From assembly GCA_034766995.1 (NCBI GenBank), contig CM068315.1, positions 43,257,318-43,321,317 on the forward strand: a stretch of 64,000 nucleotides of DNA, read 5' to 3'. Shown piece after piece: positions 25,791 to 38,374 of this stretch. Each line of letters starts with the position of its first letter. Positions within the stretch are counted from its first letter, which is position 1. The notes below the pieces were generated by a model, which made no database searches, was not told the origin of the DNA, and saw only the letters and a list, made by a program, of their open reading frames with translations. The position numbers were made by a program, and so were the translations under genes. This stretch comes from Acanthacorydalis orientalis (taxonomy: Eukaryota > Arthropoda > Insecta > Megaloptera > Corydalidae).

Positions 25791-25940
25791 ATAAACACAA
25801 ATAATACGCGTAAAATGTAAATCATAACCAATCAGAACACAGATCACGTATCTGATATCAACCAATCAGAGATCGAATAATTAAGTCACGCACGGCGGCT
25901 GAAGGACAATTTTTTAGTTGAATTTCTGAACTTCTCTATA
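25791..25940 (+). repeat. CCAAT-motif dispersed repeat, copy 2 (3' half)
   Basis: Starts with AAACACAAATAATACGCG immediately after mini-mariner C. Holds both subunits (CCAATCAG at 25828-25835 and 25862-25869, again 34 bp apart), GATCACGTATCTGATATC, and the tail CACGGCGGCTGAAGG then AATTTTTTAGTTG. The left half is missing beyond the mariner. Confidence 0.78.
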
Positions 25941-26195
25941 AGGACAATTTTGTAATTATAGAGAAATTCAGTTGATGTTTACAATCGAATCTCATTCTAT
26001 TTATAACAGTCATACTAAAGCAGCCATCAAAACACTTAAAAATTTATATTTGTTTTTTTTTTGTTTTTACCTGATTTTATTTACATATTATTAAATACAG
26101 ATAGAGTTTTATCTTTATGTTCAGATATAATAGAAAAAAAGTGTTGGTAACGTCAGATTTTAATGATGATGATGCTCATAATTAAGTCCTTAGCT

Positions 26196-26608
26196 CAGTG
26201 TTTCCTAAAGTGGACAATACTATTTCCTGAGAGAGGACACTGGAGAGATCCAGGGGGCGGTAGTATCCTAGGAAGCAATTGGAGGGCGGTGAACACATAA
26301 AGAAAGAAGAGAAACATTTTGAAAAACCGTTCGTACATGTTTCATTTACTGTGTAACAATGTGTAAACAACTGTGCAACATACAGGCAAATTCGTAGTCA
26401 TTACTTTATTTTCCAAATAAACACACAAAATGCATGTTATAACCCATCTACGGTTAAGTCCGTCGACAGTTCTTAACAAGCAAATGTTGGGAGGCGAATG
26501 TGTCGCGCATTATCGGAAAGTCCGGGAAGAAGGTAGATTTCCAGAAGGGTGTTGAGTCATTTTTTTCTGAAAAGGAGGCAGTAAGCAAAATAAGTTTGTG
26601 AATCTCTG
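26196..26608. mobile_element. hAT-like MITE, 413 bp
   Basis: The left end CAGTGTTTCCTAAAGTGGAC is a typical hAT terminus. The complement of the right end begins CAGAGATTCACAAACTTA and matches it partially. The flanking octamers CCTTAGCT (26188-26195) and ATTTAGCT (26609-26616) agree at 6 of 8 positions. A GGGGGCGGT stretch near the left end (26253-26261) and GGAGGGCGGTG at 26281-26291 are typical subterminal motifs of this group. No transposase frame is visible. Confidence 0.75.
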
Positions 26609-27319
26609 ATTTAGCTGATATGAAAGGGAAAACACTATCAGGACTATATATATATATATATACATACTTGTATTCGTATATGTGAAATACTTTTTTCTGA
26701 TCCGTTGTTAAAATATTCTCCACCACACTACATAATCCTTCATGCAATCAAATCATTTTCTAAACGTCGAACACGACTATGTCACGTAAAGAGCATAGTA
26801 TAGGGATACTATGAAAACTTAAAATGATATCAACGGATGTTCTATTTTATAGTCGAGAGATGGAGAAAAAAAATATATGGAAGCGTACAGAATACGAGAC
26901 AACATATTGTTACAAACTGTATAGTCTTATATCCAAGAACATTGTGAATGTGTACTATATTTTAAAGACAATATGTCGCTGTGTCTTATTTAGTTTCTGT
27001 ACGTCTAACAAATAAACGATACTCTGTTTGTTTCGTTATATTATATAAGGTACGTTGTATCATAATTAATAATACCTTAGAAGACTGACGTGTGTTGTTG
27101 AAATAATATGATATTCGTATTTGTATGGTTTTAACTCTTTGATAATATTCACCGAGCAAGATATCAAATGATTATATTAGGAATAAACAAATACCTATAA
27201 AATTAGCTCGAGGTAAAATTAGTTTAATTAATGAATGTTTTATTACAATTAACTTATAGTTTTGTAAAATAATAATTTCATGAATTATAAGCTTTCTAGT
27301 TTCATTATAATAATATAAA

Positions 27320-27762
27320 TATTTAATCAATGTACTCAATTAGACCAATTAAAGGCAGTAATCGATCAAAAGCGATCTGAAATGGCTAATCAGAACGGTA
27401 TCGTTTTCCACTTAGGGAACGCTAGACCTCGCGTCTATTTGTAGACCCGGTAGAAATTGGTGCAGTTTGGATGAGACGTCTTACCTTACCAGTCATATTT
27501 ATCTGATCTTGCATCTTATTATTACCCTTCGTTTCGGTACATACAGAATTTCCTTAATGGAAAAAACTTCACTTCTTTGTAAGTGTACAGAAACTACCTG
27601 GATCAATTCATCATGGGAGGACGGAATTATGAAACTACGTGATGGAGAAAGATGATCGATCAAAATGGCATAAATGTATTAAAATAAATATATGTACAAA
27701 TAAATAAAAACTGTTTTTAAATTTCATTTTAAAACGCTAAGAACTTTTGTTCCAACCCAATA
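27320..27762 (+). pseudogene. 3' part of a mariner transposase, third lineage, with second catalytic Asp replaced by Gly
   Basis: Reading the plus strand from about 27329 gives CTQLDQLKAVIDQKRSEMAN, then GIVFHLGNARPRV. In mariner transposases this position reads HxDNARPH, so the second catalytic Asp is Gly here (GGG). Further on, in shifted frames, come a YLSDLASYYYPSFR segment (the SPDLAPSDYHLF region), QNFLNGKNFTSL and WEDGIMKLRDGER near the C terminus. The 5' half of the element is missing and several indels are present, so it is a dead fragment. The lineage differs from the Hsmar1-like element at 52.9 kb and the one at 18.6 kb. Confidence 0.85.
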
Positions 27763-29465
27763 TTTATGTGAAATAAGTGTATACAAAACAAATAAAAAAA
27801 AATTTTTTTAATGGAAACTATCTTTAAATAAAAATGTTGAATACTTATTTTAATATTACTAGATACTACTCTACTCACGATTTTTAATTTTATTTACAAC
27901 TCATAATGAAATTTTCTGGCATCCCAATATAAATCAGATTTTTCAAATTTTCAAATTAAAACTAGTAGTTAACACACAATTAAAACGATACATTTTCTAA
28001 TTATTGCATGAAGAATAAAAAAGATGGTTTCAAAATCTAAATCAATATTGAAAAGTTTTCTTTAAAAACATCTTACATTAAAAAACATGTTTGTTTTCGC
28101 ATAATTCTTCGTTCTTTAATGGGGATATTTTAAGATTCGTAACGAAATTAAAAAAGGGATCAAAATACGTAAACCAATTAAGTACACCTTGAGTACATGT
28201 CAAAGAAAAAATGCAAAAATGTATCTAGAAAGTAAACTTAATTAAAAATTTCTTTGATCCGCCGTGCGTAATTTGCACAAATGATTATCTTTACAGTTTC
28301 AAGAATCATTCAAAGAATATCTAAAACGTAAATTGCGTTGTCAAATACAAATATTGTAAATACAGAATGTAAACAAAGAAATACATGTATATATGTATGC
28401 TTTACTTTAATTAATTAAATAGTAAGTTGAAACAATAGTTTGTTTAAATGATTAAATTCATATATGAAAAAAGAACATATTTCACATGTCAGATTTTTTT
28501 AATGAAAATAACTGTTCTTGGAAAATGTGATTAAACTTTGTTTTACATGCTAGTTGCATTAAATTATTTAATTGGAAGAATGTGGATTGAAATAAAATAA
28601 ATTGATGTTTAATTTGTAGTCATTTCATTATTCGTAATTTATTGTATGATAGTAATTAGTTTCTTGCAAAATAAACACTAAGGTAAAAATTCAAATTTAA
28701 CACAATAACTGTTTTACATTTTTCTTTTTAAAACTAAACTTTTGAATAAATAATTTTTTATTCACCCATAAATCCGCAAAAAAAGTTTCTGATCTAAATT
28801 TTCCAATCATTGATTATTAATCAATTTTATTGTTGTTTATTCTTCTTGATATGGCGAGAAACAAACAAAACTGATCAGAAAGATTTTTGAATAGAAACAT
28901 ATTTTAAAGTTTGTCAAGTGAAAAAAAATACATTTGTGATAGTATCAACAATTTCAGAAGAATATAAAGTATCAATATTTAATTTAATTCCAGAAATCTA
29001 TTTTCAATTAATCAATCAATCAGTTTTTAATTTGGGAAATGAATCAATTTAGTAATTATTAAGTATTTTCATAAATTAATTTCTCTTCAATCTCCTGTAA
29101 CCATATAATATTTTGATGAAAAATGTTGAGTTAATTGGTAACTTTATATAAAAATTAAATATTAATATACTTTAAATTATTTTTACATCATTCTGAGGAA
29201 AAAATATACAAAATTAATTATACTGTGCTTGTAATATTTTTTCAGCGGTAATTAAGAAATTAGAAGTGAACCGTCCAAGTATTTAATCACATTTAATTAT
29301 ATTGTTATTTCATTTAATAATTTTAAAAGGACTTTATGAGAGTAGTATATTTTATAATTAATTATCTCGAAAGTCTTCTTGTTCAAGGTTTACAATTTTC
29401 AATAGTTAATCAAAATTTAAACACCGATAACAGATACTCACAAATGATGACATTTTTTTTATATC
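27763..29465. other. AT-rich sequence with a possible foldback remnant
   Basis: Weak similarity to a foldback arm at 28755-28860 (ATTCACCCATAAATCCGCAA then CCAATCATTGATTATTAATC). Otherwise nothing. Confidence 0.5.
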
Positions 29466-29473
29466 CTATACAC

Positions 29474-30138
29474 CAGGAGTGCGCAACTTTTTCTATAATA
29501 AGAGCTATATATAATAATTTTCATATATTTTTCAATGTTAGAGCCATAGAAAATATCATTTTAAAATTGTGTTTATCAGGTTGGTAGAAAAATACATGCG
29601 GTTTATGACCTTTAAATTCATATATTAAACCGCAACTATTTTTCTACCGATCTAATATAAATAATAAAAAATACAACTATATAATAGTTCTACTCGTCAA
29701 AGAAGAATATGTTTAACTCTACTCGTTGAAGACTTGACTGATTGTGTCTTCATTTTTGCATTTAAAAGTTGCCGAGACCGTGATAGAAATTGCATTTTTA
29801 AAGATATTTTTCTCACAAATTTATACAGTAACCTATCCCGAATTTGGTTTCATTGGATTCAGTAAGTCTTAACTAACAAAACTGTTTAGTTTCATATCTT
29901 TTTTAAGGATTGTCCATAACCGTAGAGCCACCTTAAACAGCAGTTTGAGCATAATGCATAGGGATGATTGAAAAGATAATATGAATTACCCGTTTATATA
30001 TAAAATATTCTAACATTGATGCATACTATACTACTATAGATTATTAATATAAAAAATTAGGAACAATTGCAATGAAACCCAATATTGTCTCAGGAGCCGC
30101 AAAGAGTAGTTTTGAGAGCTGCAGTGTGCCCATACTTG
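29474..30138. mobile_element. hAT-like non-autonomous element with nested mini-mariner
   Basis: The left end reads CAGGAGTGCGCAACTTTTTC; the complement of the right end begins CAAGTATGGGCACACTGCAG, a degenerate hAT inverted repeat. Subterminal GAGCC(G/A)CA and GAGAGCTGC motifs near the right end (30090-30125) are typical of insect hAT ends. Flanking 8-bp sequences CTATACAC (29466-29473) and TTACACAC (30139-30146) match at 6 of 8 positions, as expected for a decayed hAT target duplication. There is no coding capacity. The 80-bp mariner at 29576-29655 inserted into it later. Confidence 0.68.
29576..29655. mobile_element. 80-bp minimal mariner (two terminal repeats only)
   Basis: Both family ends are present within 80 bp: TCAGGTTGGTAGAAAAATAC on the left and CAACTATTTTTCTACCGATCTAA on the right (complement). 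TA lies on each side (29574-29575 and 29656-29657). Between the repeats only about 20 bp remain, corresponding to the last codons of the mini-mariner frame. The TA duplication suggests it moved as this tiny unit, although an internal deletion after insertion cannot be excluded. It sits inside a hAT element. Confidence 0.82.
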
Positions 30139-30146
30139 TTACACAC

Positions 30147-31648
30147 CATAAAACAGTATTTTGGTATCATTTTTAAAAATCTTTTTGAGAATGATCAAGT
30201 GCCCATTAAAATTCGTATAAGCAACACAAAAAATGATTAATAATCAAATAAACGTGTTTTAAAAAAATATTTTCTAATTGGAACTTACAATTTCTATCAT
30301 GTCGAGAGTAAAAATTCGTTTGTGGAACTATAACTTTAATTTTCTGTCTCATTTTAAAAACGGATTAATTTAAAATAAAATATGAATTTTCAAAAGTGTT
30401 TCATTCTTCTTTCAATAAACTTTTTTTAAATTTTTCTACATTTTAACATTCCAAAGATGAGAGTATTGTCATTAAAATGTGGATAAACAATAATAAAAAA
30501 TGATCTATAGTCAATTTAATCACTAATCAATTAAGCATTTTCTTAAAAGTAATTTGAAAAGTAACATTCATACCATGTGGACAGTGAAAATCTTAGAAAT
30601 TATGATTTTAACTTTCTATGAAATTACAAAACTTTATAAATCGAGAATAGAGTAATAATTTTTACATATTTTTTCAGTCTCTCTTAAACAACACTTTTTC
30701 CAGATTTTTCTGTTTTTAATATTTTAAAAATCATGGTATTATAATCAACCATCTAAAGGAACTGATAATCAATTTTTAAACATATTAAATTAGAAATATT
30801 TTTTATCATTTGTAGGATGAGTGAAAAATAGGTTATTTTTCCAAAATAGTTAAATTTTTTTACATTTTCCAAGAATAATAGTCTGAATAAAAATTCTAAT
30901 ACAAAAATGGACTATTTCTTATATAGACAATTTGATCAGAATTTATTTTATATTTTATGATATGAATGAAAAATATTCATTTGTGAAAATAAAATTTTTA
31001 CCATTCTAGTACGGTACTGTAATCTTTGAAAACACATCTGTATGGAATCATTTAAATAACAATAAAATACTTTTAAAAAAATGTTCTGTAGAAATATAAA
31101 AAAAATATAAAGAGAACCTTCGACTCTATTATAAGAAAAAGTATTTCATCTTAAAAATAAAACAGACGAGCATATTTGAAAAAGTATCAATATGAAAAAA
31201 AAATATAAATTAATATTTTTATATAAGAAAAAACATTAAACAGATATCATTGTATTATAACAAATTGTTAAATTTAATGAACGCATTTTTCTATTCTCTC
31301 GACGTACAAATAACGAATTTAGATGTAATTCGATCGCCTAGAGCTGTATCATCATCAACTCCTTTAGTAATCATTGTTTCGTTGTAGAGAAAAAAAATAA
31401 CTTGTTCTTGCCGCTTGCATGGTTACTATGTTTCCTGCAGAGCTTTATGTTACTTCAAAGCGACAGCTTCATCATAATATGTTAAGAGGATTTATTACAC
31501 ATCATATTGTGTGTATAAATTTTCATTGAAGGAGCATTACTGCAGGCGTAGTGGAACACTCGCTACCCTCACCAAGCCATTATTGCAAAACAGAGGCTCG
31601 AATAAGCCACTGTACGCAGAGGTAGGCGTCGGTTTTATGTATGTGAGT

Positions 31649-31702
<54 letters not shown>

Positions 31703-32640
31703 AAAGTAGTCAGGGTCGGTTCTGGGAACAATCGATTTAAGCGGACCGACTGTCAAAAAGGTTATTTATTTTCTAATGTATTTCGTTGCTGTAACGATTG
31801 TTTTTGACATTCTTTATATTGAAAAAAAAACTATATTGGATTTCGTCTGATGTGATTATGTGTTTGATTAATTGTTCTACGGGATTTATAAAAAAGAACA
31901 TACTGTTTAATATCTGATTAAGTTCGTCGTGTTCGTTCCATTCTTTTAATTATAATAAAAGTTTAATTCTGAAAAACTTAATTTGAATTCTTTTAACGTT
32001 ATGAAAAACTTCCAATGAGTTGAGAATTATATTTGTTCTTTTTTTCTCTTTATTCTCGGAACGTCGAGATTAAAAGAAGATATAATTTTAAATTATTTCT
32101 CTTATAAATGATGTTTTAATTGATGAATTATACATGCATACATATATACAGAATACATACATACACACACACACACACACATATATATATAAGTATGTGT
32201 GTGTGTATATTTTTTTATATAAAAATGTAAACATAAGCAATTTTAAAACGTTTTTATTCTTAAATATTACTGTAAATATAATCAAATCAATGAAAGACTA
32301 TTAGAAGTCAGTTATCTATTATTTAAAATTTTTTTATTGAATGAATTAACAAAGTAATTTATTTATTTTCAGTTTTAACATTCTCATTATAAAATTCGTT
32401 GATACAATTGAAAATATCGAATATATTATTGATTTTATAATATATTATTGATGTAAGTTTGGTTTTAATCACAATAAATATATTCAATATTGATTTGTGT
32501 GTCTGTTCACTTATGAATGAATATTTCGCTGTCAATCTATCTGTAATACAGATCATTGAAATGTTTATTTGTAGTAGTAATAGAAATACAGTTGTCCCAG
32601 AATAAAAGGCACTTTTGTAAAATTCATTCTTAAACATTGG
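30147..32640. other. AT-rich sequence with foldback remnants and one unique block
   Basis: Foldback-like pieces occur at 30150-30330, 30440-30540 and 30690-30850 (for example TTTGTAGGATGAGTGAAAAA at 30811). The block 31400-31800 is less AT-rich and unique, interrupted by a TA tract; the open stretch there (31511-31807) has no recognisable domain. Confidence 0.5.
31652..31699. repeat. (TA)n microsatellite
   Basis: About 48 bp of TA between two GC-richer unique blocks (31.5-31.65 and 31.70-31.80 kb). Confidence 0.96.
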
Positions 32641-32689
32641 TTTGGTGTAATTTTTATTACTGAAAACAAAGAATATTAATGGAAATTTA

Positions 32690-33110
32690 TGGTTTAAAAA
32701 TTAAACCGTCCAGATGACGACCGTCCCGACGACGGAGTTCTTCTTATCTCGTTCTGAAATTTCTCGAGATGCTCTTCAGTCGTTCCGTAATCACAGAATT
32801 ATTTGAGTATACTCTATTCTTAAGGAATCCTCACAAAAAAATCAAAAGGGGAGAAATCGGGACTTTGTAGTGGCTACACAATATCACTTCTAACAGTAGC
32901 GCACGAATACTTGTAAAAAAAATGCGCACGCAGAATGCAAGTTATTGCTCCGTAAAGTGACTCATAACGACTGAAATTCCTAGAAACGAGCTAGCAAATG
33001 ACACCACTAGTTCTCTTCCTCTACCACACATTCTCGAATTGCAAGGTAAACAAAAATGGCTTTTAATCTGGGATATTAGTAGAAAGATTATTATACTGAT
33101 GGGGAAGTCA
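32690..33110 (-). pseudogene. C-terminal fragment of a DUF4817-type transposase
   Basis: The minus strand encodes LQSPDFSPFDFF (catalytic Asp codon at 32841-32843), followed after a frameshift by GFLKNRVYSNNSVITERLKS, with a Ser/Asn pattern typical of the C terminus of this insect transposase group. The upstream part (toward 33110) carries only degenerate sequence. It differs enough from the copy at 11.3-12.0 kb to represent another subfamily. No terminal repeats could be assigned; GTTGTCCCAGAATAAAAGGC near 32592 is a possible but unpaired end. Confidence 0.68.
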
Positions 33111-33194
33111 AAAAGTAACACTTCTTATTTTTTAGCTTTGAACATAAAAATGTTTATTTAAGTCAACTATATTATATACTTACTGTTCTTGTCA

Positions 33195-33495
33195 ACTCTT
33201 TGGAGGAGGGAGGTTTCGTTCACTGCTCGATATCGTTTGCTCCCCTCCTAACAAACAACAGAAATTAATAAATTATTTCTGAATTATTCTTCTTTTAAAA
33301 TATTCTTCTAAATTATTCTTATTATACACATAAATAAGCTGCATAAAATATAAGTCGCTAACACTGATCATGTGGCTGATGATATCAATCAATTAGAAGA
33401 AAGACCACGTGATCCATATCAACCAATCAGAGAACGAAGAAAATACACACATAATGGCGGGACTATTTATTAGTTATAGAGAAATATGCGTTTGA
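33195..33495 (+). repeat. CCAAT-motif dispersed repeat, copy 3
   Basis: The head is GGAGGAGGGAGGTTTCGTTC to CTCCCCTCCTAACAAACAAC (33202-33258), followed by a locally duplicated GAATTATTCTTCTTTTAAAA spacer. Then come CACTGATCATGTGGCTGATG, a mutated first CCAAT (TCAATTAG), GACCACGTGATCC, and ATCAACCAATCAGAGAACGA (33419-33438). The tail is TAATGGCGGGACTATTTATT. One CCAAT box is intact. Confidence 0.78.
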
Positions 33496-33561
33496 TATAT
33501 GGGTTGATATAAGCACTTTTTCAGTCATCATTCATTCTAAACATTCAAATTATAATACAAT

Positions 33562-33865
33562 TCTAAGACTGTGATTAAATTCACTTTCAAAAATGCTTTC
33601 TTTATACATCGCAGACACATTTAAAAGTTTTTCTGCTTAAGTATGTTTAATATATCTCTACTGATAATATTCTATTGTTGTTTGAGCGCTAAGGTACAGA
33701 AAAATCTGATTTTTGTGTACTTCAGTGCGCTAAAGATAATGAAATCGCTATTGAAACAACAATAGAAATGATCAGTAATGATTTATTGAATATTTTTTAT
33801 CAAAAAGTTTTATTCAAATTATAGTGAATGAAGAGTAAAATATATCTCTGTGATTTAATGTTTCT
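33562..33865. mobile_element. Foldback-family element with nested palindromes
   Basis: Outer arm fragments are TTAAATTCACTTTCAAAAAT (33573) and, inverted, GTGAATGAAGAGTAAAAT (33824). The centre holds two nested inverted repeats: perfect 14-bp arms TTCTATTGTTGTTT (33670-33683) and AAACAACAATAGAA (33754-33767), and inside them AGCGCTAAGGTACAGAAAAA paired with TTTTTGTGTACTTCAGTGCGCT (shortened). The block could extrude as a cruciform. Confidence 0.65.
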
Positions 33866-33871
33866 TTTGCA

Positions 33872-34280
33872 GATTTAACCATCACTTGATTTTCTCTGAA
33901 AGGTTTTCTTCACTTTCTCCTGTAATTAAAAATACATTAATTTGTAAAACCCAAAATTACAAAAATTTGATAAGTCTACTACACAAATTAATTGTGTCAT
34001 CTTATAAACAGCTAACATTTTTTTTTAATCAAAAATGCTCCATAAACCATTATTTATCACTTTTACCTGTTGTTTATGTTTGTTTAGATGGCGATGTTAC
34101 CATCATTTACTTTTATGTTCTGAGGATGAGATGATGGAATTGTCATCGAAATGTGCATAAAAATACTCAAAAATGTTTTATTGAACAATGGCTGGTCACA
34201 TTTTTTTGTTGTTTGTATGGATGGAGTAGGGAAAAGGAATTCATTTATGAAAGTAAATTTAGCCACAGTGTTAGAATTCT
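33872..34280. mobile_element. Foldback-family element
   Basis: The right arm is clear: GAATTCATTTATGAAAGTAA then ATTTAGCCACAGTGTTAG (34230-34277), the family terminus in inverted orientation. The left arm is degenerate (CACTTTCTCCTGTAATTAAA near 33911). The centre (34088-34150) repeats the GATGGCGATGTTACCATCAT block in both orientations. Confidence 0.58.
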
Positions 34281-35464
34281 ACAGAAAATCTTAGTTAACA
34301 TTTCTTACTTAACAGATAACACTTTAAATTTTTTTCAAGTGCCTCAGTTTACCTTTACCATTTAAGAAAGATATTATATGGACTAGTAGCAAAAACTGTA
34401 CAAATTTTAAATAAAAAATGATATATTATAATAGTTAAAATACGATAACTCATTTTCGAGGGACGTATGCATTGCTGGATTATTTTTTTTAATAATAATA
34501 TAAATTTTTGTAAAATACTTTTCAATAATAGTGTATAAAGGTGTAAATAGTAAAACTGAAATTATTAAATAAAATTTCACATATTCTATTAAAATTTGAC
34601 TCGCAAATTTTTAAATAATATTTCAGTAATAGTTTAGTATAGAAATTGTTTGTTAAGTTCACATTCTCAGAAGACTTTTCTACCTTTCCATCAGATATTC
34701 AAACATTTTTTGTTCAGAAAATAATTATTATAATTCTAAACTCTATTTCAAATAATACATTAAATTCTTGTATCAAAGCAATATTATGAAAACATATGAA
34801 TTATTCATAACTGTGGAAAATATTTATTCTGTATGTACAATTTAAACATTAAATCTTTTCGAAATACAATTAAAATTTCAATCCAAACAAAGTTATATTT
34901 TATAATAAAGTTTTTTGAAATTATAAAATTGTTCTGTGTAATATTCTAACATATTTTTACAATAAGTACAAAAAAAAATATTAAACTGGAGTTTAATCTC
35001 ATTTCAAAATAACACTTCTTTCATAAATGAATTTTGTATTCTCCTGCAAATAATATAAACTTTTTCAGACCAAAAATGTTTATTGAACATTTTCATTTTT
35101 ACTGAATCGCGTTTTGATGTAAATGCCTATATTTTTAGACAATTAAGAGGTATTGAAACACCTCAGGAAGATTTTCTATACCATATTTTGATCAGAACAT
35201 TATTTTTTATAGTTTATAAAGAGTGCAAATTCATTTATGCAAAATGTATCATTTTTATAAAATTTGTAAATAGAGATATTTAATTAATTTAATATTTATA
35301 ATTACTGTTAAAATAATTATACAGAATTTAATATTTATTTGAAATGAAACAGAATTTTATTTCTCATGATGTTTCAGCAATACTGAATATTTTTTAGGAA
35401 TAAGGTTTTAGAATTACAACTTTAATTTTTTTTAGATAAATTAAAATAATATTTATTTATACAA

Positions 35465-35495
<31 letters not shown>

Positions 35496-35807
35496 CATAT
35501 ATAAAGTTTATTTGTTTTCTACATTTAAATTAAATAATTTTCAAAAGATTTTTTTAATATAGTCATTCGGGTCTGTAACTAAAAATTCATTTACACAAGC
35601 AAATTATTTTTTTTTATAAATTAATTTTCACTCCCTACAAATTACACAAACATGTTTCTAATAAAAATTTGCAATAATTAATTATTTAAATTGTTTTGAA
35701 TAAGTATTTTATTAACGATACCATCATTCTTAAAGCCATAAAGTACAAAAATTGTATTTTTTAAGCTATAAATAAGCTGTAAAATCTCTTCTAAAAAACA
35801 GATTGCA

Positions 35808-36344
35808 TTAGATCGGTAAGAAAATAATTGCGGTTCTTGTTTTTTGAATTCTAACCTTATTTTTTCAATGAAAGTGTCATTTCATCGTGTTCATGTTAAT
35901 ATCATTTTAAAGTGCATTTTTTGGTCTGTATTTTAGTAACATTGACTTTGGTTTTATTATTGATTTTGCTTCTATATTAGGCTATTGAATTAAAGATGAA
36001 AAAGAAACAAATTAGAGCAATATTTTGTATGAGTTCAAAACGGGTGGTAAAGCAGCAGAAACTGCTTGTAAACTTAACGATAGTTTTAATGTGGTTAAAG
36101 AACGTACAGTGCAATGTGGAATCCAAAAATTCCGTGGAGCCTTGAAGATGAAGAAGGTCGCGGGCGCCCTTCTTCAGTTTAAAACAACCAAGTGAAGACG
36201 TTAGAACTATGCACAACAAGTCAAGAGCTTGCACAAAAGTTAGGCGTTAGACATCCAATAGTTCTGAACTACTTAAAACCACTTAAATTAAAAAATATAC
36301 GAGTTTGAAGGTCACAAACCTCAACTATGTTTCTACCAACCTAA
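35808..36344 (+). mobile_element. Mini-mariner copy E
   Basis: The left repeat reads TTAGATCGGTAAGAAAATAA (preceded by CA rather than TA) and the right end TGTTTCTACCAACCTAA followed by TA. The plus strand starts with an ATG at 35997 and holds degenerate helix-turn-helix 1, an acidic linker and helix-turn-helix 2 (a LAQKLGVRHPIVLNYLK-like stretch near 36220-36285), then the terminal repeat. Several frameshifts are present. It sits at the end of a foldback-family fragment (35.56-35.80 kb). Confidence 0.83.
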
Positions 36345-36745
36345 TATAATCATAATTTTTATATAAATACGAAAAATTATTATTAACGCATAAAATAAAA
36401 AAAAATAAAAAGTGAACTTATTTAAAGTGAATATAATTTGTTAATTTTTTATTTGTTAACTAATAAATTAAAATTTAAACTGCTGCTTACTTTACTTGTG
36501 GCCAAATCTACAGTTTATTTTAGTTAACAATCTATTTATTTATCAATATATTTCCACCATATAACAAAAACTAAAAAAAATTCAATTATAAATTTAGTGT
36601 TTATATCTAATCAGCATGAGTTATTATATTATATTATCGATTGACATTTCATAGCGAAAATTGACTCATTCAATAACCAATTGAAAATTTATACATAGCA
36701 AGTATTAATAAATAGTTATAAAAATATATAACGGTTATAAATGAT

Positions 36746-36748
<3 letters not shown>

Positions 36749-36776
<28 letters not shown>

Positions 36777-36807
36777 CTATATATATATATATATATATTT
36801 ATTTATA

Positions 36808-36840
<33 letters not shown>
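36749..36840. repeat. (TATC)n(TA)n compound microsatellite
   Basis: Seven or so TATC units pass into TA repeats interrupted by TTTATTTA. Confidence 0.95.
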
Positions 36841-36843
<3 letters not shown>

Positions 36844-37708
36844 TACGAAGTCATAACACATTGTTAATCTTCAATTTGCAATAAAATAGTTTTTTTGGAG
36901 TTAAAACTTTCTATAATACTTTACATAATATATCTAGATTATTTTATTACACGAGTATGTCTCAAAGTAAATTTCGTTATTCAGAGTTTTGTTCCACAAA
37001 ATTTATAACAGTAATGCTATTATATATTTATCAAATAAGTAACTTTTTAGATGTACTCTGTTATGAAATTATTTAAACGTATTAGTATTAAAACGGGAAA
37101 GAAGCTTGAATGACTTTAAGTATTTCATCGTATTAAATTTTACATTTAGAAACATTTAACAAAATTACAATTTAATACTAATACTAACATTCATTTCTGT
37201 CTTTTTAATTTAAACATAAAGGTTCCTTAGTATATGATATAACAATATTTATTGTTCATATAAGATTTAAGTGATTTTAATTCAACAATAGAAACCGTTT
37301 ATTTCCAAAATTTGCATACAATTGAATTCAGTTAGTGATCGACTGTATTTTTCCTTTGTAACTGTTACACTTACATCTGTAACATATAGATTCCATCTAG
37401 ATATTACGTTTTTTCTATAAATCTTAACCTTTAAACTACACCATGTGATCAAAGTGACTTCAACAAAAGTGATACTCAATTTTTTTACAAAAATATATTA
37501 CTGAAATTATTTGCTATACATTTTTCTTATAAAATTAATTTTATTGGAACTGTTTCACAAAATGTTATTAAATGGATTTATGTATAATTCTCTCTTATTT
37601 AGCATTTTTCTGATGAAAATTTTTTGTAGAGAACAGAATGATTGGTAATTTAAAAACTACAATATGAAAAAAATTAATTGAGAAAATATGGCCTCTTTTA
37701 AAAATAAA

Positions 37709-37710
<2 letters not shown>

Positions 37711-37763
<53 letters not shown>

Positions 37764-37775
37764 TATATATATATC
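37711..37775. repeat. (TA)n microsatellite
   Basis: About 60 bp of TA with one AG interruption. Confidence 0.96.
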
Positions 37776-38374
37776 TTTTGAAATAATCTACTCTGTTCAA
37801 AATAATTGATTAAATATTTAATATCTTATTTATTTTACACTAAACGTTTCAATAAATGTAAAGAATGAAATTACATGAAAAATTTTCAATTAGTGTCTCC
37901 GTCCCTGAACAAACCCTGCAAGAAGATTTCTCGTCTGGCTAACGTTTCAAACCAAACCGTAACTAAACAACGAAATGCAAGCAAAGAACGGGATAGACGT
38001 AGACTGATTAAATTTAAACAGAACAACTTTAAATGATCCACTTTTGGGGTCTGGCTTCAAACGCGCGCGCAAGAGGAATACGACGTTTTGTCAGGATTTC
38101 TTTTGTAATTTCGTTTCAGACACATTTTGTGGCTGTTAATATATTACAGCGTATTTTTGAAATTAATCAAAACGTTGCGTTTGCTTAGGTCTTATGTACA
38201 TATTTTTTTCTATATTTTTAGTTGTTGGGATGTCATGAGTTTTCTTATGTAAATTTGTTTCCGTCTTGTATTTAAGGATTTAGTCTTTAAACTTATGTGA
38301 GAGATTTATTTTTAATACTTTCTTTTCGTACAAAACCCTAAATAAATATTAAAGAAAAAAAATAATTAAACATA

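Larger units (their letters stand above)
36350..38370. other. AT-rich sequence with one unique block at 37.88-38.11 kb
   Basis: 37880-38110 is less AT-rich, with CTCCGTCCCTGAACAAACCC and a CGCGCGCGCAAGAGG run. No exon could be defined. The rest holds only microsatellites. Confidence 0.45.

Noticed and set aside
31511..31807. 98-codon open stretch as a possible gene
   Set aside because: A large part is a TA microsatellite; the remaining residues show no domain or splice signals.
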